The translations under genes and the position numbers were made by a program. The notes below the pieces were generated by a model that worked only from the letters and a program-made list of their open reading frames with translations, had not been told where the DNA came from and did not search any database. 64,000 nt of DNA, taken from contig OZ035961.1 in NCBI GenBank assembly GCA_964034945.1, forward strand, positions 15,887,243 to 15,951,242. The letters are read 5' to 3'. The stretch comes from Chrysopilus asiliformis. Taxonomy: Eukaryota; Arthropoda; Insecta; Diptera; Rhagionidae. Numbering within the stretch: position 1 is the stretch's first letter; the number at the start of each line of letters is the position of its first letter. Of the stretch, positions 1 to 13,900 are shown in pieces.

Positions 1-99
1 TTTTTTGTTAAAATATTATATACGGAATTGCTGTCATGATTCTTAGAATTCGACAAAAATGTAATAAAGTTAAATTAATAATGTGACAGATCAAAAATT

Positions 100-246
100 G
101 TGTGTTTCTTGCGTACTATTCTTAAAAAATTAAGTTGCTAAAACGTAGAGATTCGGGGACTTGAATAATTTAAATTGTACATTATTTGCTAAGTTTCGTT
201 GCTACAACTTAATTTTTTAAGAATAGTACGTGCGAACAGCTCTAAA
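100..246. mobile_element. MITE, same family as the one at 31576
   Basis: The arms TGCGTACTATTCTTAAAA (from about 110) and TTTTAAGAATAGTACGTGCG (to about 234) are inverted repeats of about 30 bp. The interior (guanine-rich GATTCGGGGACTTGAATAAT and GCTAAGTTTCGTTG) matches the reverse complement of the element at 31576-31702. The outermost GGCCCGTTTGC ends of that copy are decayed here. Confidence 0.6.
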
Positions 247-1604
247 ATGTATAATACTTGCGACTTTTCGATATTCTATTAAAAAAGCAGCCATAAAATA
301 TTAAGGGATCGCTCATATTATTGTAATTTACTAGGTTTCCTTGTGATATTCTATTATAAATTCTTTGTGAATTTCTGCTGTTTAATGGCAAACCAATCAC
401 ACTAATCCAGTTGCAAATTTTCTAGTGACATTGAAATTTATTTTCCAAAAATTAAAAGAAAGCACTTACAAGGACTAAAGTTCTTACCAAAAAATATTTG
501 CTTTTTTGTACAGCAAAAAATTCAATTGCACTTGCATTGAACAGTATGCGAGTTAATTTCCTAGAATTAAATAAAGTAAAATTAAAAAAATAATCGATTG
601 TTCAGATTTCAAAGTACGTCCTGCTCATAAAATTCGACTCACATTTAGGGAGATGGAGGTTTGACGTAGAGTGACGAAAATATTAAATCCCATATTGCGA
701 AAAATTCGGAGGGACAGAGTCCACGAAAAGGTGAAAATTAGCGTCATGTTTTTTTATGGATAGTCCCATAGAGTTATTGTAAATTTGAATATAGTCGAAA
801 TTCACCTAAAATTAATTGGGTAGTAAAAGATCCCCTGTAATCCAGAAAACTTGAATAATCAAATAAGTCACAACATGTTTAAGGTCGAAAATTAACAAAA
901 TCAAATTTTATTAATATTTTTTTTTAAGAAAAAAGAACCTTTTTATATTAAACTCTATGTAACCATTTGTTTACATACCGATTTTATTCAGATGTGATTC
1001 ATTCTGGTCGTGCATCTTTAATAAATTATTACAAGTAATATCACAACATCGTTCATTAATAACGAAAAACACGTTTTTACTCAACAACAAATAAACTTTA
1101 AACCGTTTGTGAGATTTGAGTTAGAATTTATTTTATTACAATTACTATAAAATGCAGATAATCATCTCACGTACTGTACATACCTTGACTCTCTTGTAAA
1201 CCTATGATCGCTTAATATGCTTTTTCTACCGCACAATATTGTAATCTTAAATCTGTTTGATGATAAATTATACTTATTATCACTGAATGTATCAGAAAAT
1301 CAACTACTTATAATGAATAGGTTGAAAACTTCTACTTTTTATTGATATAAAAACTTCCATCAGAAGTGTAAAACTTTGCATAAATTGTTGTGACGTCACT
1401 ATTGACAGAGCATTGTGAATAATCATACTAAAAACAATTCCGATTAAATAATAAATACAAATCATAGTCCGTTGAGTCGCATTTTTGCAATGACGACTGT
1501 GCGTGTACAAACAAAACTATCAAAAAAACTTGTTTTGGGATAAAGATTTTAATAATGTTGGGAAAAACAATGTCACAGGACCATAACAAATTAAATTTTC
1601 TATA

Positions 1605-1621
1605 CCCCCCCCCCCCCCCCC
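1605..1621 (+). repeat. Poly-C tract next to polypyrimidine
   Basis: A run of 17 C followed by CTCCTTCTCCTCC lies about 160 bp upstream of the first visible ELOVL exon. Such runs are prone to length error in assemblies. Confidence 0.8.
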
Positions 1622-1780
1622 TCCTTCTCCTCCACCCACAAAAATCTTTTCGACTTTCATCGGAAAAATTAGAACCGTTGTCGATATAAAAGTTACTATT
1701 ACTTTTTTTATATTTAAATGACATATAAAAAAACATAATTTCTTTTTTTCAAAATTTTAATTCCAATGTTTGTTTTTCAG

Positions 1781-1971
1781 ATCCAAGAGCGAAAAATTAT
1801 CCCTTCATGGAAAATCCAATGTCAACGTTCGCTATGGTACTAGCATATTTAGTATGGGTAACAGTAATAGGACCACTTTATATGAGAGATAGGAAACCAA
1901 TGAATTTAAAAAATACGCTTATAGTTTACAATGCCTGCCAAGTACTTTTAAGCGCGTACATGTTTTACGAG
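1781..1971 (+). CDS. ELOVL exon (first visible)
   Basis: It follows a TTTGTTTTTCAG acceptor and ends at GAG|GTAATC. It starts with the last two bases of a split Asp codon and encodes DPRAKNYPFMENPM followed by a membrane segment and the family motif RKPMNLKNTLIVYN. It ends in phase 0. Confidence 0.92.
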
Positions 1972-4900
1972 GTAATCTTTAAATTATTTTGAAACCCTCA
2001 AAAGTAACTTCTTTTTATTTATTTATTTTTTCTTTTTTCTTTTCAGCACTTAATGGCCGGATGGCTGAATTATTACAATCTTAAATGTCAGCCTGTTGAT
2101 TATACCGATGGCTACATGTCAAGAAGAGTAAGTAACACACCTACTTCAATATCTCCTACATTAATTCGAGACCTGCTATAAAAATATTTCATTTGCATAT
2201 CAATTATTTATAATATTAGTGATATGTAATTAAAAAATATTTGAGACCAGATAGTGACTTGCTTAGATAATTGAAAAGCTACAAAAATCAATCAATGCGA
2301 TTGGTTTTTGCATGGTCTAGACGTAACAAAAGTTTAACATATATGTTTTATCAATATTGTAGCTGAATGTAAACATTGAGGATTTGCATAGTCATATTTA
2401 TAGTGCAAAATATAAAAAAAAACCTAGTTTGCAGACAATAAATTTTACACTTGTTAACGAATACGTGCAGTAAATTACTTTGTACCATACTCAGAAACTT
2501 GTTGATTTGCATCTCTTCTATTTACTGAAAAAAATTTGATAAAAATTGCTCCTGTGGTGTGGAAGACAGTGTTGTACGAGGTGACTAAATTAGTACGAGT
2601 TGGGTAAATTTTAGTGGGAAGGACATTTTTTTTAAGCGCGAGTTTTTTAATAGTATAAAACCCGACCAAACTCTATTCAGAGATCTAGGAGATAACAGGC
2701 GAAGGGTTTCTCTACCATCCACCCCTGAAGGAGCAATTTTTATGATCGCAATTACTTGTCTGCCAAATCTTTTTTCTAACACAAAGCAGGTCAAGCAGTT
2801 CAAAAATTATCTAAAGAGGGGTAAAATTACGCATCAACAAAATAATCAAAAACAGTTTAATTTTTACTAACTCTTTCGAGTAATTTTACGTAGATTTGAG
2901 GTAAATTTAAATGACATGATAATGAAGTTAAGACCTTAAGGGCGTAGCAGTTACCATTTATCCCGTCTTAGATGTAATTTTAAATATTTTTTGGTTTTTT
3001 GGTTGTCTGATTTAGAATTTTTTCCTTTTTTGGGGTGGATTTAAACAGTTTTTGCGTATACTTACGATAGGAATGCGGAGATCCAAACATTACGCCTTTT
3101 TGGCGTGTTTTTACTAACTATCAGAGTAATACTAATCTCATTTTCTACATAGCACTCTCCTACAATTTTATTATAAGGTATGGTTTCTAACAAGTTTAAT
3201 GAACAAAAATCACAAATTCCAATACCTAGAAACAAATTTTTGTAAAACTCTTTGCATATTGTTGAGATTCCTGAAAATGTTCTTAAAAATTTGAACTGCT
3301 ACTAAAAAACACGCAAGTCAATGTCTAGCAAATAAAAAGTCAAGTCAGTTAATACCGGGCAAGAATTTCAAGCATTCTTTTTTAATTCTTACAACATATC
3401 TGTTAACATTTCTATTTATAAAAACAGATTTAGTGAGTTTATTAAATTGAGAACGGTGTAATTAGCGATAATTGTAGTAAATTTCACACCTTGTTAAAAT
3501 GTACCCCATAAATCAGAGCTGTACCGCCATATTTTGAAAAATCGCGCAACTGTGTTAACTTATATTGCAAAAATTTAAGACATTTACCCGACATCAATTA
3601 ACACATTCTTTGGCTCTAAATGGTAAATCACTAAATATTAAGACTTTTAATCAAATGTGCTAACGAAATTAAATCTATAACTATTTTATCTGTACCAAAA
3701 AAAAATCAGGATAAGCTAACAGAACGGATATAAGCAAAACGAATTCAATGTCATTTTTTCACTTTCTTGAAAATGAGAGTGAATTTTAAATCATACCATA
3801 TTGCATATGTCAGTTATAATATTTAGTTCACGGTAAATGCGTCAAGAATTTCACACCGAAAGTTTTATACCTAAAGAAAAAAAAATAAACTGGATTGATA
3901 AAAGTCAAACGAAAACAAATAAAAATTTTGTATAAATTATTTCAAAGAAAAAAAAAGTTCAACACAGTGCAAAAACCTGACTCTTACCTAAAATCCAATT
4001 TTATCAGAGCTCCTGAATGCGATGTGAAATATAATTACATAATTTTCTGGGTTTTCGCTTATTCGCATTATCAATATGACGCGCTCGATATAAACGTTCG
4101 ACCTTGGGAAATTGAAGAGATGGTAGAAGATACAAGTTTCAACGACAGACAGAAATTTCAACCAACAAAAAAATATATGAAGAAAGTAACAAAAAAAAAA
4201 CACTTAAACTTCAAGTTAAAGAAGAAGTAAATATCCGACATTCCATGGCGACCTTCATGTTTAGCAATTTACGTTATTAACAATTAAAAAAATGTTACAA
4301 ACGTAGAAAAAAGAACGAAAACGCCAAGTTAAAAACATTGCGTTTGTTTCATTATAGCTAGCATGCATTAATTGTCAACATGCTTGTAATGCTGAAATGA
4401 TTGCCATAATTTTCAATTCGTCTTCCTTTGAAGCACCTCTCAACATTGAAGCTCTCTGACGAGCTTCCAATTTGATGTAGTTTGAAGTTTTATTGAGTAA
4501 ATTCCATTTGAAGATGTTTTGTTTTCAATTTTCACAGTTTACAAAATATTGTATTTCAAAAAATTCTTTCATTAATTTTTTACCATTTCTTTTGATTCTG
4601 TGTTATTTTTTTGTGAGTTTCTCACATACAAAACTTGATACTGATCATTTGTTTACATAATACAACATGTGAACATGCAAATAATGAATCTCCAAAATAT
4701 TTCACTTGATCGACAACGGAAGTGTTACATACAGCATAATTTTCTCACCGATATGATGCCGGATGTGATATAAAACAATATAAATATTTTCTTTTGTAAT
4801 ATTTGTAATTTGTACATTTCCCACGAATTTGTCACTAAATAATTAAATGATCAATTTGCGATCCTAATACGTAATATTTTTCACTCCTTTTTTGACATTT

Positions 4901-7900
4901 TTTTTGTATACTTTCTGTGCATACTTGCGGCGCGACGTGTATTAAGCGATATCAACAGGATTGACGAAATTTTCTGGTTTTCTTTTTTAGATAACCTTGC
5001 TCTACTTACACTAAACTAAATTTTTCACAATTAATAAAAATTGGGATTTGAGTAACCTAAATTAAAGATTTATAAAAATATTTTGCAATGAAAAGCTTAT
5101 ATTTATATTAGCAAAAAAAAAAAAACGAAAGATTCAAGAGAGAAACTCGATTTTCAGTTTAATTTCTAATGTGAGTTTTAAGATGATTTTTTTATCCTCT
5201 GATTTTGAAACTTCTCACAATGATAAGTGATGTAAAAAATACCTCATCTGAGCAGTACACGATTTTCTTATACTATGGAAAATAAGAAAAATATAAATTT
5301 ATAGTATTTGACTTCTTACTGTTTTTAGAATACAATACGTTTGAAAGTATAAAAATAGTTTCATGTATTTTATGGACAGCCAATTGGGTTTTGACGTAAT
5401 TTTATAATATTTCATAATAATAGTTTATTTTACTTTTAACAACTTCATGCAATTCAATTGAAATCATCGACTAAGCCTTTTTGCCACAAATATCATCTTA
5501 TGGGATATAAATTTAGGGGACACGATGCCAAACGCATAGTTTGAGCTAAGAACTTGAAATTTGACATATGAACATTTTTAATTCCTATAATAATAGTCAT
5601 AAATGTTTGATATTCAGAAGCATTTCTGGCGTGATATGTATGGTGGTGACTTTCAAATTATCCACTGTCGGGAGCAGAGTTTAAACTCTCATTCTGAAAT
5701 TTCGATAAAATACCAAAAAAGTACGGAACCCATGGAAACATATACGATCTTCAAGGCTATTCTAGAACTAAAAACTTATGTAGTAGAAAAAACTTATGTA
5801 GTAGAAAAAATTTATTCTGACGCAACTTTAATAATAAAAAACTTTAAGTTCCGTGATAACAGATTTTCCAACAAACAAGTCATTTTTTTAACAAAAATCG
5901 ACAAAAATGATTAAGCAAATAAAAAAAAATCTGACACATCTTCAATCAAAAGTTTAAGGTTCCGTGATAACCGTGATTTTTAGGAAAAATCGTAATATAC
6001 ATAGCAGGAAACCCAATAATGGAATTTTATTCATATTTCACATCGACACCAATTACAATTAGTGCTTCCAAATTACACCCCTTTTAATCGAAATGACGAT
6101 TGCGAATTTTTCATTTTATTGATCTGAAAATGCCAAAATCTCAATAATTGCTGCCGTCACTCAAAAAATTTCAGTAGCCTAAAATATAATGAGTGTTTTA
6201 TTTGGAAATTTAATGTTTTAACTACCGCAATTAGCACTCAAAGATTTCATTTATGATGTCAAGGTGACGGGTATGAACAAGAAATGATTAGGTATAATTA
6301 ATCATAGCACTGATCAATTTGTCTATTTGAAGTGTTAACAAGTAAATTTATAGGCAATGATCGCCGAATTGATCATCAGCAATTAGAAATTTACGTTGTT
6401 TATGTAGGTTTTACCATGTCAAAAATTTATGGCTCACTTAGCATGATATGATAAAATTATTATTAATGTTCTGTTCTATTGATTTTTCCCAAAAAAAAAA
6501 AGTTCATACGAATCATGATTTTGTAATTTTTTGCAAGTCGTTCTTACATTTCTTAGATTAAATTCTTGCTTATCATAGTGATAACTAGAAACTTAAACTT
6601 CTAACGGCTAAAGTACGCAAATTTATTACTTGTATTTGAAAACAGTTTCGCTTTCATTTCACACAAAAAAAAACAAAAAATTTCATGAAACTATACCGGT
6701 TTTGTAAACAGCTAAAAATCGAAATCTCATCGTCATAGTGCGATAATGACAATCATCATGACCATCATCATTATCATGATCAAAGAATTTCGTAAAAAAT
6801 CGCTGAAAAGTGTAATACAAAACACGCTATTAGAAATCTATTGCCTAAACAAAGAATAAATGTAATTCTCCTAAACGTTTCAGTACAAGAGCGTTGTTTC
6901 TTTAATTGAGTTAAATCAAGTAAACAATTTTATGATTTCAATAAAAAAAATCAGAATGGTGATTACAACCAGGTGCTTCAAAACTTCACATGTCTAAATA
7001 TTATGAGTTGTTCAACATGACCTTTAAAGTGAACCATTTCAAACGAAAGATTTAAGACAGGAACTTGATTTTCATTTTTAATTCCATCTTCATAGATGTT
7101 TTAATTGTGTATCTGTTTATTCTTTTCCAAGTTAAATGTAATGTTTTCAGTGTGATTGCGTTATTACAGAAAGGTATAAAATACCGGAGTTCAAGTTGAG
7201 ACCAAGCGTCTAAAAAAATAAAGCCAGAAATATACCATAAATGAGGCTGATTCAGACACAAGAAAGTTTTTGTTACGCAGATTCAAGATAGATATTAAAA
7301 GACACAGGAATTCTAAAAATACCCCTCATTCACCTTAAAACTATTCTTTATTTCTTTGAACAACAAATTCAATAAATTTTTTTTTTACAAAAAGAAAACA
7401 AATTGTCGCAAAAATAACTAGAAAGTAGAAACAAATTAAATACGTTAATTCACAGATGTGGATAAAAAAACAAGATTTATTTTCCTCAATCATTTCTAAA
7501 ATCCTCAAAATAGATTTTTGTGCATTAAAATTAAATCTCAAATCATTGCCGAGGTAAATAACCAACCATGGAATATCGTATTCCAATTCATCCTTCACGG
7601 TTCGTTAAAAATGTTGTGCTATTGATTTGGCAATTACTTAGAAAACATTAAACAAAGTGAAAAAAACGACTTGATTGTTGCTATTTGGCGATTTCAATTT
7701 CATAGTAATTATTGTGAAATACTGATTTATTTGGGTGGCCTTTTACTGTGGTACTTTGATATTTTTACGTTAGCCGATTTATATGAAATTTTTGAGTTCA
7801 TTGATTTTGCTCAGAGAGTTTTACAGCTGTCTTATAATCTATCGATCATAATCGAAGAAGGGGTCACCGATTCTTTTAAGTAATACTCTAAATTTCAAAA

Positions 7901-10900
7901 AAGTGAGTAGTTCTAAGAATTTGGAAACTTCTGAATTAGAAATATGCTAAAATATGCTAAAAGGAAATCATTAAAATGTTTTATAGATTTCAGCCCTCTC
8001 ATGGTATTTCTATTGCTATTTTAACTTTTCAGGCTGAACGCTCGCTGTAGCGGAAAGGGGTGGTTATGCAAGAAAAAAGGGCAGAGGGGAGGGGGAGGGG
8101 GAGGGGGGAGGGCTGATTACACTGTGCGGGACGTTTTTATGTGTTATTAAATTGTTAACAATCAGGAAGATTTTTTTGAAATCAAGAAAATTTTATGGGA
8201 AAATCCAAAAAATACATTGAAAAAATACTGGATTATTTTCACCCTGAGATTCAAATCAGGACTTAAGGCAAATTTAAAAATCTGACCAGATGCCATCGAT
8301 TTATAAAATAAAGATTAGTTACCTTCTTCTGCGTTTATAAAAAAATTTATTTGCGTACACGCGTATTTTGTAAACAATAATTAAAATTGTTTTTATATCC
8401 AGTTGTAAAAATTTAATTACCTACATAAGAGACGTTTATCTTAATCATCTCAATATTTTTTTTAATAATATCAGTGAAAATAAAGACAATTTTTTTTCGT
8501 TTCAGATGTTAAATTTGTGCTATGTTTACTATTTATCAAAACTGACTGAATTTGCCGACACGATATTCTTTGTGTTAAGGAAAAAGAAGTCACAAATCAC
8601 ATGGCTGCATCTGTATCATCATTCATTGACTCCTTTGGAGACATGGGTCCTAGTTAAGTTCCTTGCTGGTAAGTTGGACTTTACTTATTGAAAAATTAAC
8701 CTTTCCATCCCCGATGTTTCGTATAAAAAACTTTTTATAACTTTTTATACAAAAGTGAAAATTTCAAATTTTTCATGGTGACTCTTAGAACTAAAGAACA
8801 ACCGACAAAAATTTTTTTTTCAAACTGCAGGGAAAAAGTCGGGCATGAAAGGGTTAAATATATAAATAAAACAAAATAATTTAAATAAAAAATACATTTT
8901 TTTGCGATTTTCTCCCCAGTTTTCACAATTTTCCTTTATATACATAATTTATTCTACGTGTATTATTTTAATTTTTCAAAATAACATAAATAATCACTTT
9001 TAGGTGGAAATGCGACCTTCCCAAATATCTTAAATAATTTCGTCCATGTGTGCATGTACTTCTATTACATGATGGCGGCGATGGGACCACAATACTCCAA
9101 GTATCTTTGGTGGAAAAAATACATGACTGAACTTCAAATCGTAAGTGATAGACATATTAGTTTTCAATTAATTCATTATATCTATCAAAATAGTAATAAA
9201 CAGTAAAAAATAGATACTGAAATATACAGTTATATGTGAGTATCGACCAATAATATTACTTAATCGACACAACGATTAAATCATATGTAACCATTGTAAA
9301 CAATTTTCCTCCTATCTTTCACAAAAGACGTCAAAAAAGAAAGATGAAAAAGATATGTAGATACACACATAGGTAAAAGTATATCAAAAACACCATCAAA
9401 ACAGCTGATAGATAATCGTACTTGCGGTTTCGCTGGATGGCGTTGCTCTGGTTGATAGCTTGATTGGTGGATGGTTACTGGTTGATCGGTCGATAACCGC
9501 ATCGCTAACGCGCGTCAACATAATTTTGATGTTTTTTTTAAATTTCTTTGGTATGAAACCACCAATGCTAACGTCATTGGCTGCCAGCTCCACGAGTAAT
9601 TTTTCTCTCGACCCAGATGTCGGATAAGTGCAAAATTGACATAAAAAAAATTTCGATGTTGTGTAAAAAGTGAGTTGTAAAAATTCCTGTTTGGTTGTTT
9701 ATCAACTAGGTTAGCATAAAATATATGTTACCATTTTTACATGTATTCTCTAGCGGAAACCCCCATATATTACTTACACATATGTGTGAAAGGAAAATTA
9801 TGCATTGGCTGATCTGCAGTGCCTGCAAAAATTTTATTCAATCGATATATTTCAAAGCTCCATTGGAAAAACATTCTGGAAACCAGTTATTAAGCTTTCA
9901 ATGGACTATCATACTGCTAGATCCGTACAATTTATTCATTATACTCAACACCAACATTGCATTCTTTGGATAATACTAACTGACTTCTTACGAATATTAT
10001 GCAATTACTTGAAGACCGGAAAATTGTGTCTGCAAGGTTTTCGTCTTAACCATTTAGCTATATTTGCTATGATATTTGTCTGCAAATTAATGGAGTAACT
10101 GAAAGTGTTGAAAAAAAACAAGTTAGAAAATATTTGCCCTAATTTACTTTTCTTTTTTTCGGTTTTCTACACTTTTCCATTTTTGGTTTGGTTCGAGTTT
10201 GTTTAATTTAAATGTAAATGATTTTTTTGCAAATTTTAATTTAAATTTTTTAGCAAGTCTATTGATTACACCTAATAAACTCTTATAAAATTAACTAAGT
10301 GTAAAGCTAGTACTATGTAGTTAAATTTTCCGTAAAGATATTTGCGAGTTAAAAATAATTTTAAAAAAAATCAATGGAAAATTAAGTCTATTTAATAGTC
10401 TTCTATTATTTATTTACGAATGCTTTTTATTGAATTAAGTCAAGCGAAACTTTACTAATTAGCATTCTTAATTAAGATTGTTGAATAAATTCGTTAAATA
10501 AAGTAAAGTATCCCCCAGTAGACAAGTCTATTAAAATATTTAGACATCACTCCATAGCGGATATGAAATTTGCAATGAAATATTTCAAAAAGGAGGTAAA
10601 TATTTCACAACATGAAATATTTCATTTCTGTCCGTGGGAAACTCAGACATTTTCGAACTCGAAATCATCCTTATGTTCATTTCTCGAAGGAATCCTGAGA
10701 TTTAAAATCACCGCCTCAAAAAACCCCCAGTGCAAATTCCCCGAGAAAAGGGGACTGAAACGATATTCGCATCACACTTACAGGATCTAACGTATTTAAT
10801 TTTTAAATTCATCAGATTCGTGACAAGTGACCGCGTAGACCACCCTAATTATAGTTTTTCGGTAGAAATAGGAAAAAATACATTTCCGTTATCCTTATAT

Positions 10901-13900
10901 CAAATTGTCCTGATAAGAAGCCCAGCATAATTGCTTTTTCATCCCTTAAAACTATTTCATCAAATTCTACAGAACCGTTTTAGATCATAAATTTAAATAC
11001 TAATATGAAGTTATTGTTCGTCGTAAAATTTCAGTAGACTCCCAGAATAAGTGACCGCAAACACAAAAAATAGCTTTTTCCAAAGAATAATTACCATTCG
11101 AGTTGATAAAAATAACAAGGCGCTCATTATACTTGCGATTCATTCAATGGAAAATCCAGTTCTTCGCTTAAATCTTTCGTTTTTATGCAAATTTCTTTTG
11201 AAATCAACGATGTGCGCTGAGTTAGAAAACTTTTAAACAGAAATCCATTGCAGTGGGTGAAAAAAGTGCGTAGCAACAAGAGTCAATCGCATCTTGCACA
11301 GAAATCAAAACTTGACAGTCCTAAAGATTTAGGAGAAAGCTTCTTGATATTTTTCTAATGTTGCTGATTTGACAATCTTTTTTTTATGCTTTACTACTCT
11401 ATAATCTATTTATAAAATACTTGAAAAAGATTTTAGCCTTTTTGGACAACCACCCCCTCTCCCAAACCCACCGGACAAGTTTTTTTTGCATTTATTTGTA
11501 TTAAGTTTAGTACCACTGTTACACTGCCGTAAATTCATTCTCCTTTATCCTTCAAAGACGTTCTTTTTGGTACGTTTCCAATCTTGTTGGGGTTAAAATG
11601 TTTTTACCGACGCACCCCAAACAAACCTTATTTGCATTTTACGAATAAACTTAGTTCCTATTGAATAAATTTTTATATTGCCAATAAATTGTTAATCACC
11701 CAGATATCAGTTCATCGTAAAATTTCTTAATAATAAACTTACAATGTCATTATAATCAGACGCATGCTATGAGTAATCATGTAAAGTTCCATTAATAACA
11801 TTTTCGTTACCTCATAGAGAGTATATAATACACAGTTACAATAATACGATATTAATTAACACTCATGTCGTTGTCCCAAGAAACGTAAAACATCTGATTT
11901 TCGGAAGGCTTTTTCCACTTCCATGCAAATACCTTAAATACAATATTAAGCAATAATAATGGAAAATTGAGAAAAATCACTAGACCTGAACTACCTTGAG
12001 TGCCTAATGAGCATTTCCCTACCGGTTTTCCATACCGAACACGCACAAGCTCTCTTCAATAAACCATAAACAAAAATACAATCAGTTAAAAGTCACCCCT
12101 TTTGATGTTTTCATGCCAACCTGCACCCGAATGTATGCACCGAACACAGGCGAATAAATATGGAAATGTGGAATTTAGCTTTATGCCATATGAAACTTAA
12201 GTATTTTCTTGTTGCTACTATTAACTAATTGAGTAAAAATCTAAACTCTTCACTGTCAGAAGCTGTCTTAGCAACATAAATGCGCATTTAGGCACAGGAA
12301 TTATTTTTTTTAACATCGGAGATGGATATCAGTCAAATCGGACAGTAACAAGTTAAGAATATGATTTGTAAATACATTTTGATATAAGTTTAATGCAGAT
12401 TGAAGTTGTTTTCGCCTTTAAAAGCATTGAATTGTTGCAGAGGTATGCAATAAATTCATTGGATTCATTTGCACAGTAAACACGCACCTGATTCACGTGT
12501 GATTTATGGTTTATAGGCATCAGCAATAACTTATTGGAAGTCCAAGTCCAGGTAACCTACTTACACTTTTAGCGAGTAAATCGGAAACTACGCCGTGCAA
12601 TATTTAGACCCTATCTACGTTAATGCAATTTGCAAATCATTTTGATATATTTGCAGTTTTTTTTTCTTTATTTTTATCCAAAGTGAACCAAGCAACCAAA
12701 GCGCATGTACTCGTATCTCCTTTCGTTTGTTTTTTTTAAATTCGAGCTAAAGAAAATCTCCCGCCAAGCAGTAATTCTACTCAAAACTATTAGCAATAGT
12801 GAAACTGGAAATAAATGTTTCGAAATATTTTAATGCAGAAAACAGCCGACAGCTTATTTACAGTGATCATAGTATTCAACTATAAAATACCGATAAATAC
12901 ACTCATTGGGTCGTTCGATGGCCTTTTTCTAACGAGAATTTGTCGCAACTATTAATAAAGTTTCGGTTTAGCTCAATAACTTTGTATCTGCGTGCGAGTT
13001 TAATTGATTAAGATGTGCGTTTCTAGCAATTTTTGTAATATCGTGTTGCCAAAACTATTTTTCAACGTTTTTTTTAACAAACAGATACATTTTTCATTTT
13101 CTGAGTCTAAATACCAAAAAAGATCTACGCACAAAATTGTTTTTGGGGGCTATCTATGAAATACGTGGCCTTAATTTTAGGCTTTTCAACCCCCTTCACC
13201 CTCGTCACATTTTCACTGACTTTTTATACTCTACATATATCATATAGGAGTATATTAAATTTAATATACCGTTTGCAACGCATCGAACCAATCATCGGAC
13301 CAATCATCAGATGAACTACATGACAAAAGATTTTGATTTCCGCATGTCAGTCTGCTTGTCCGTCTGTTCGTCTGTCTGCCTGTTCCAGAACACCATAACT
13401 TTCGAAAGGATTGAGCTACAGACTTGAAATTCCTTACCCTCCTCCTCCTAAAAACGAAACAGTTTTGTGCGATTATCTCGAAAACGGTGGGTCATATTAA
13501 AAAAATTTATTAAGGTAAAATGTATTTAGAATATGATTTTACATAATCCGTCCATACATCAAAATCCAATCGGACCACTGCTTCCCTCCTCTCCCATACA
13601 AATGGAATACTTTTTTCCTGTTTTCTCGAAAACTGTGGATCGTATCGAAAAATTTATGAAATTGAAATGTGTTTAGAATGTGATTCTACATAACTTATCT
13701 GTACAACAAAATCCAGTTCTCTACATCAAACTCCTCCCCCCCCTCACCCACACAAATTGAATACCTTTTTTCTATTTTCTCGAAAACGGTGAGTCGTATT
13801 GAAAAATTTATTAAGGTGAAATCTATTTAGAATACGATTTTACATAACCGTTCCATACATCAAAATCTAATCCGACCACTCCTTTCTCCCTCTCCTATGC

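Noticed and set aside
3895..4230. 111-aa Lys-rich frame in the ELOVL intron
   Set aside because: It has no ATG start, is driven by A-runs, and has no recognisable domain.
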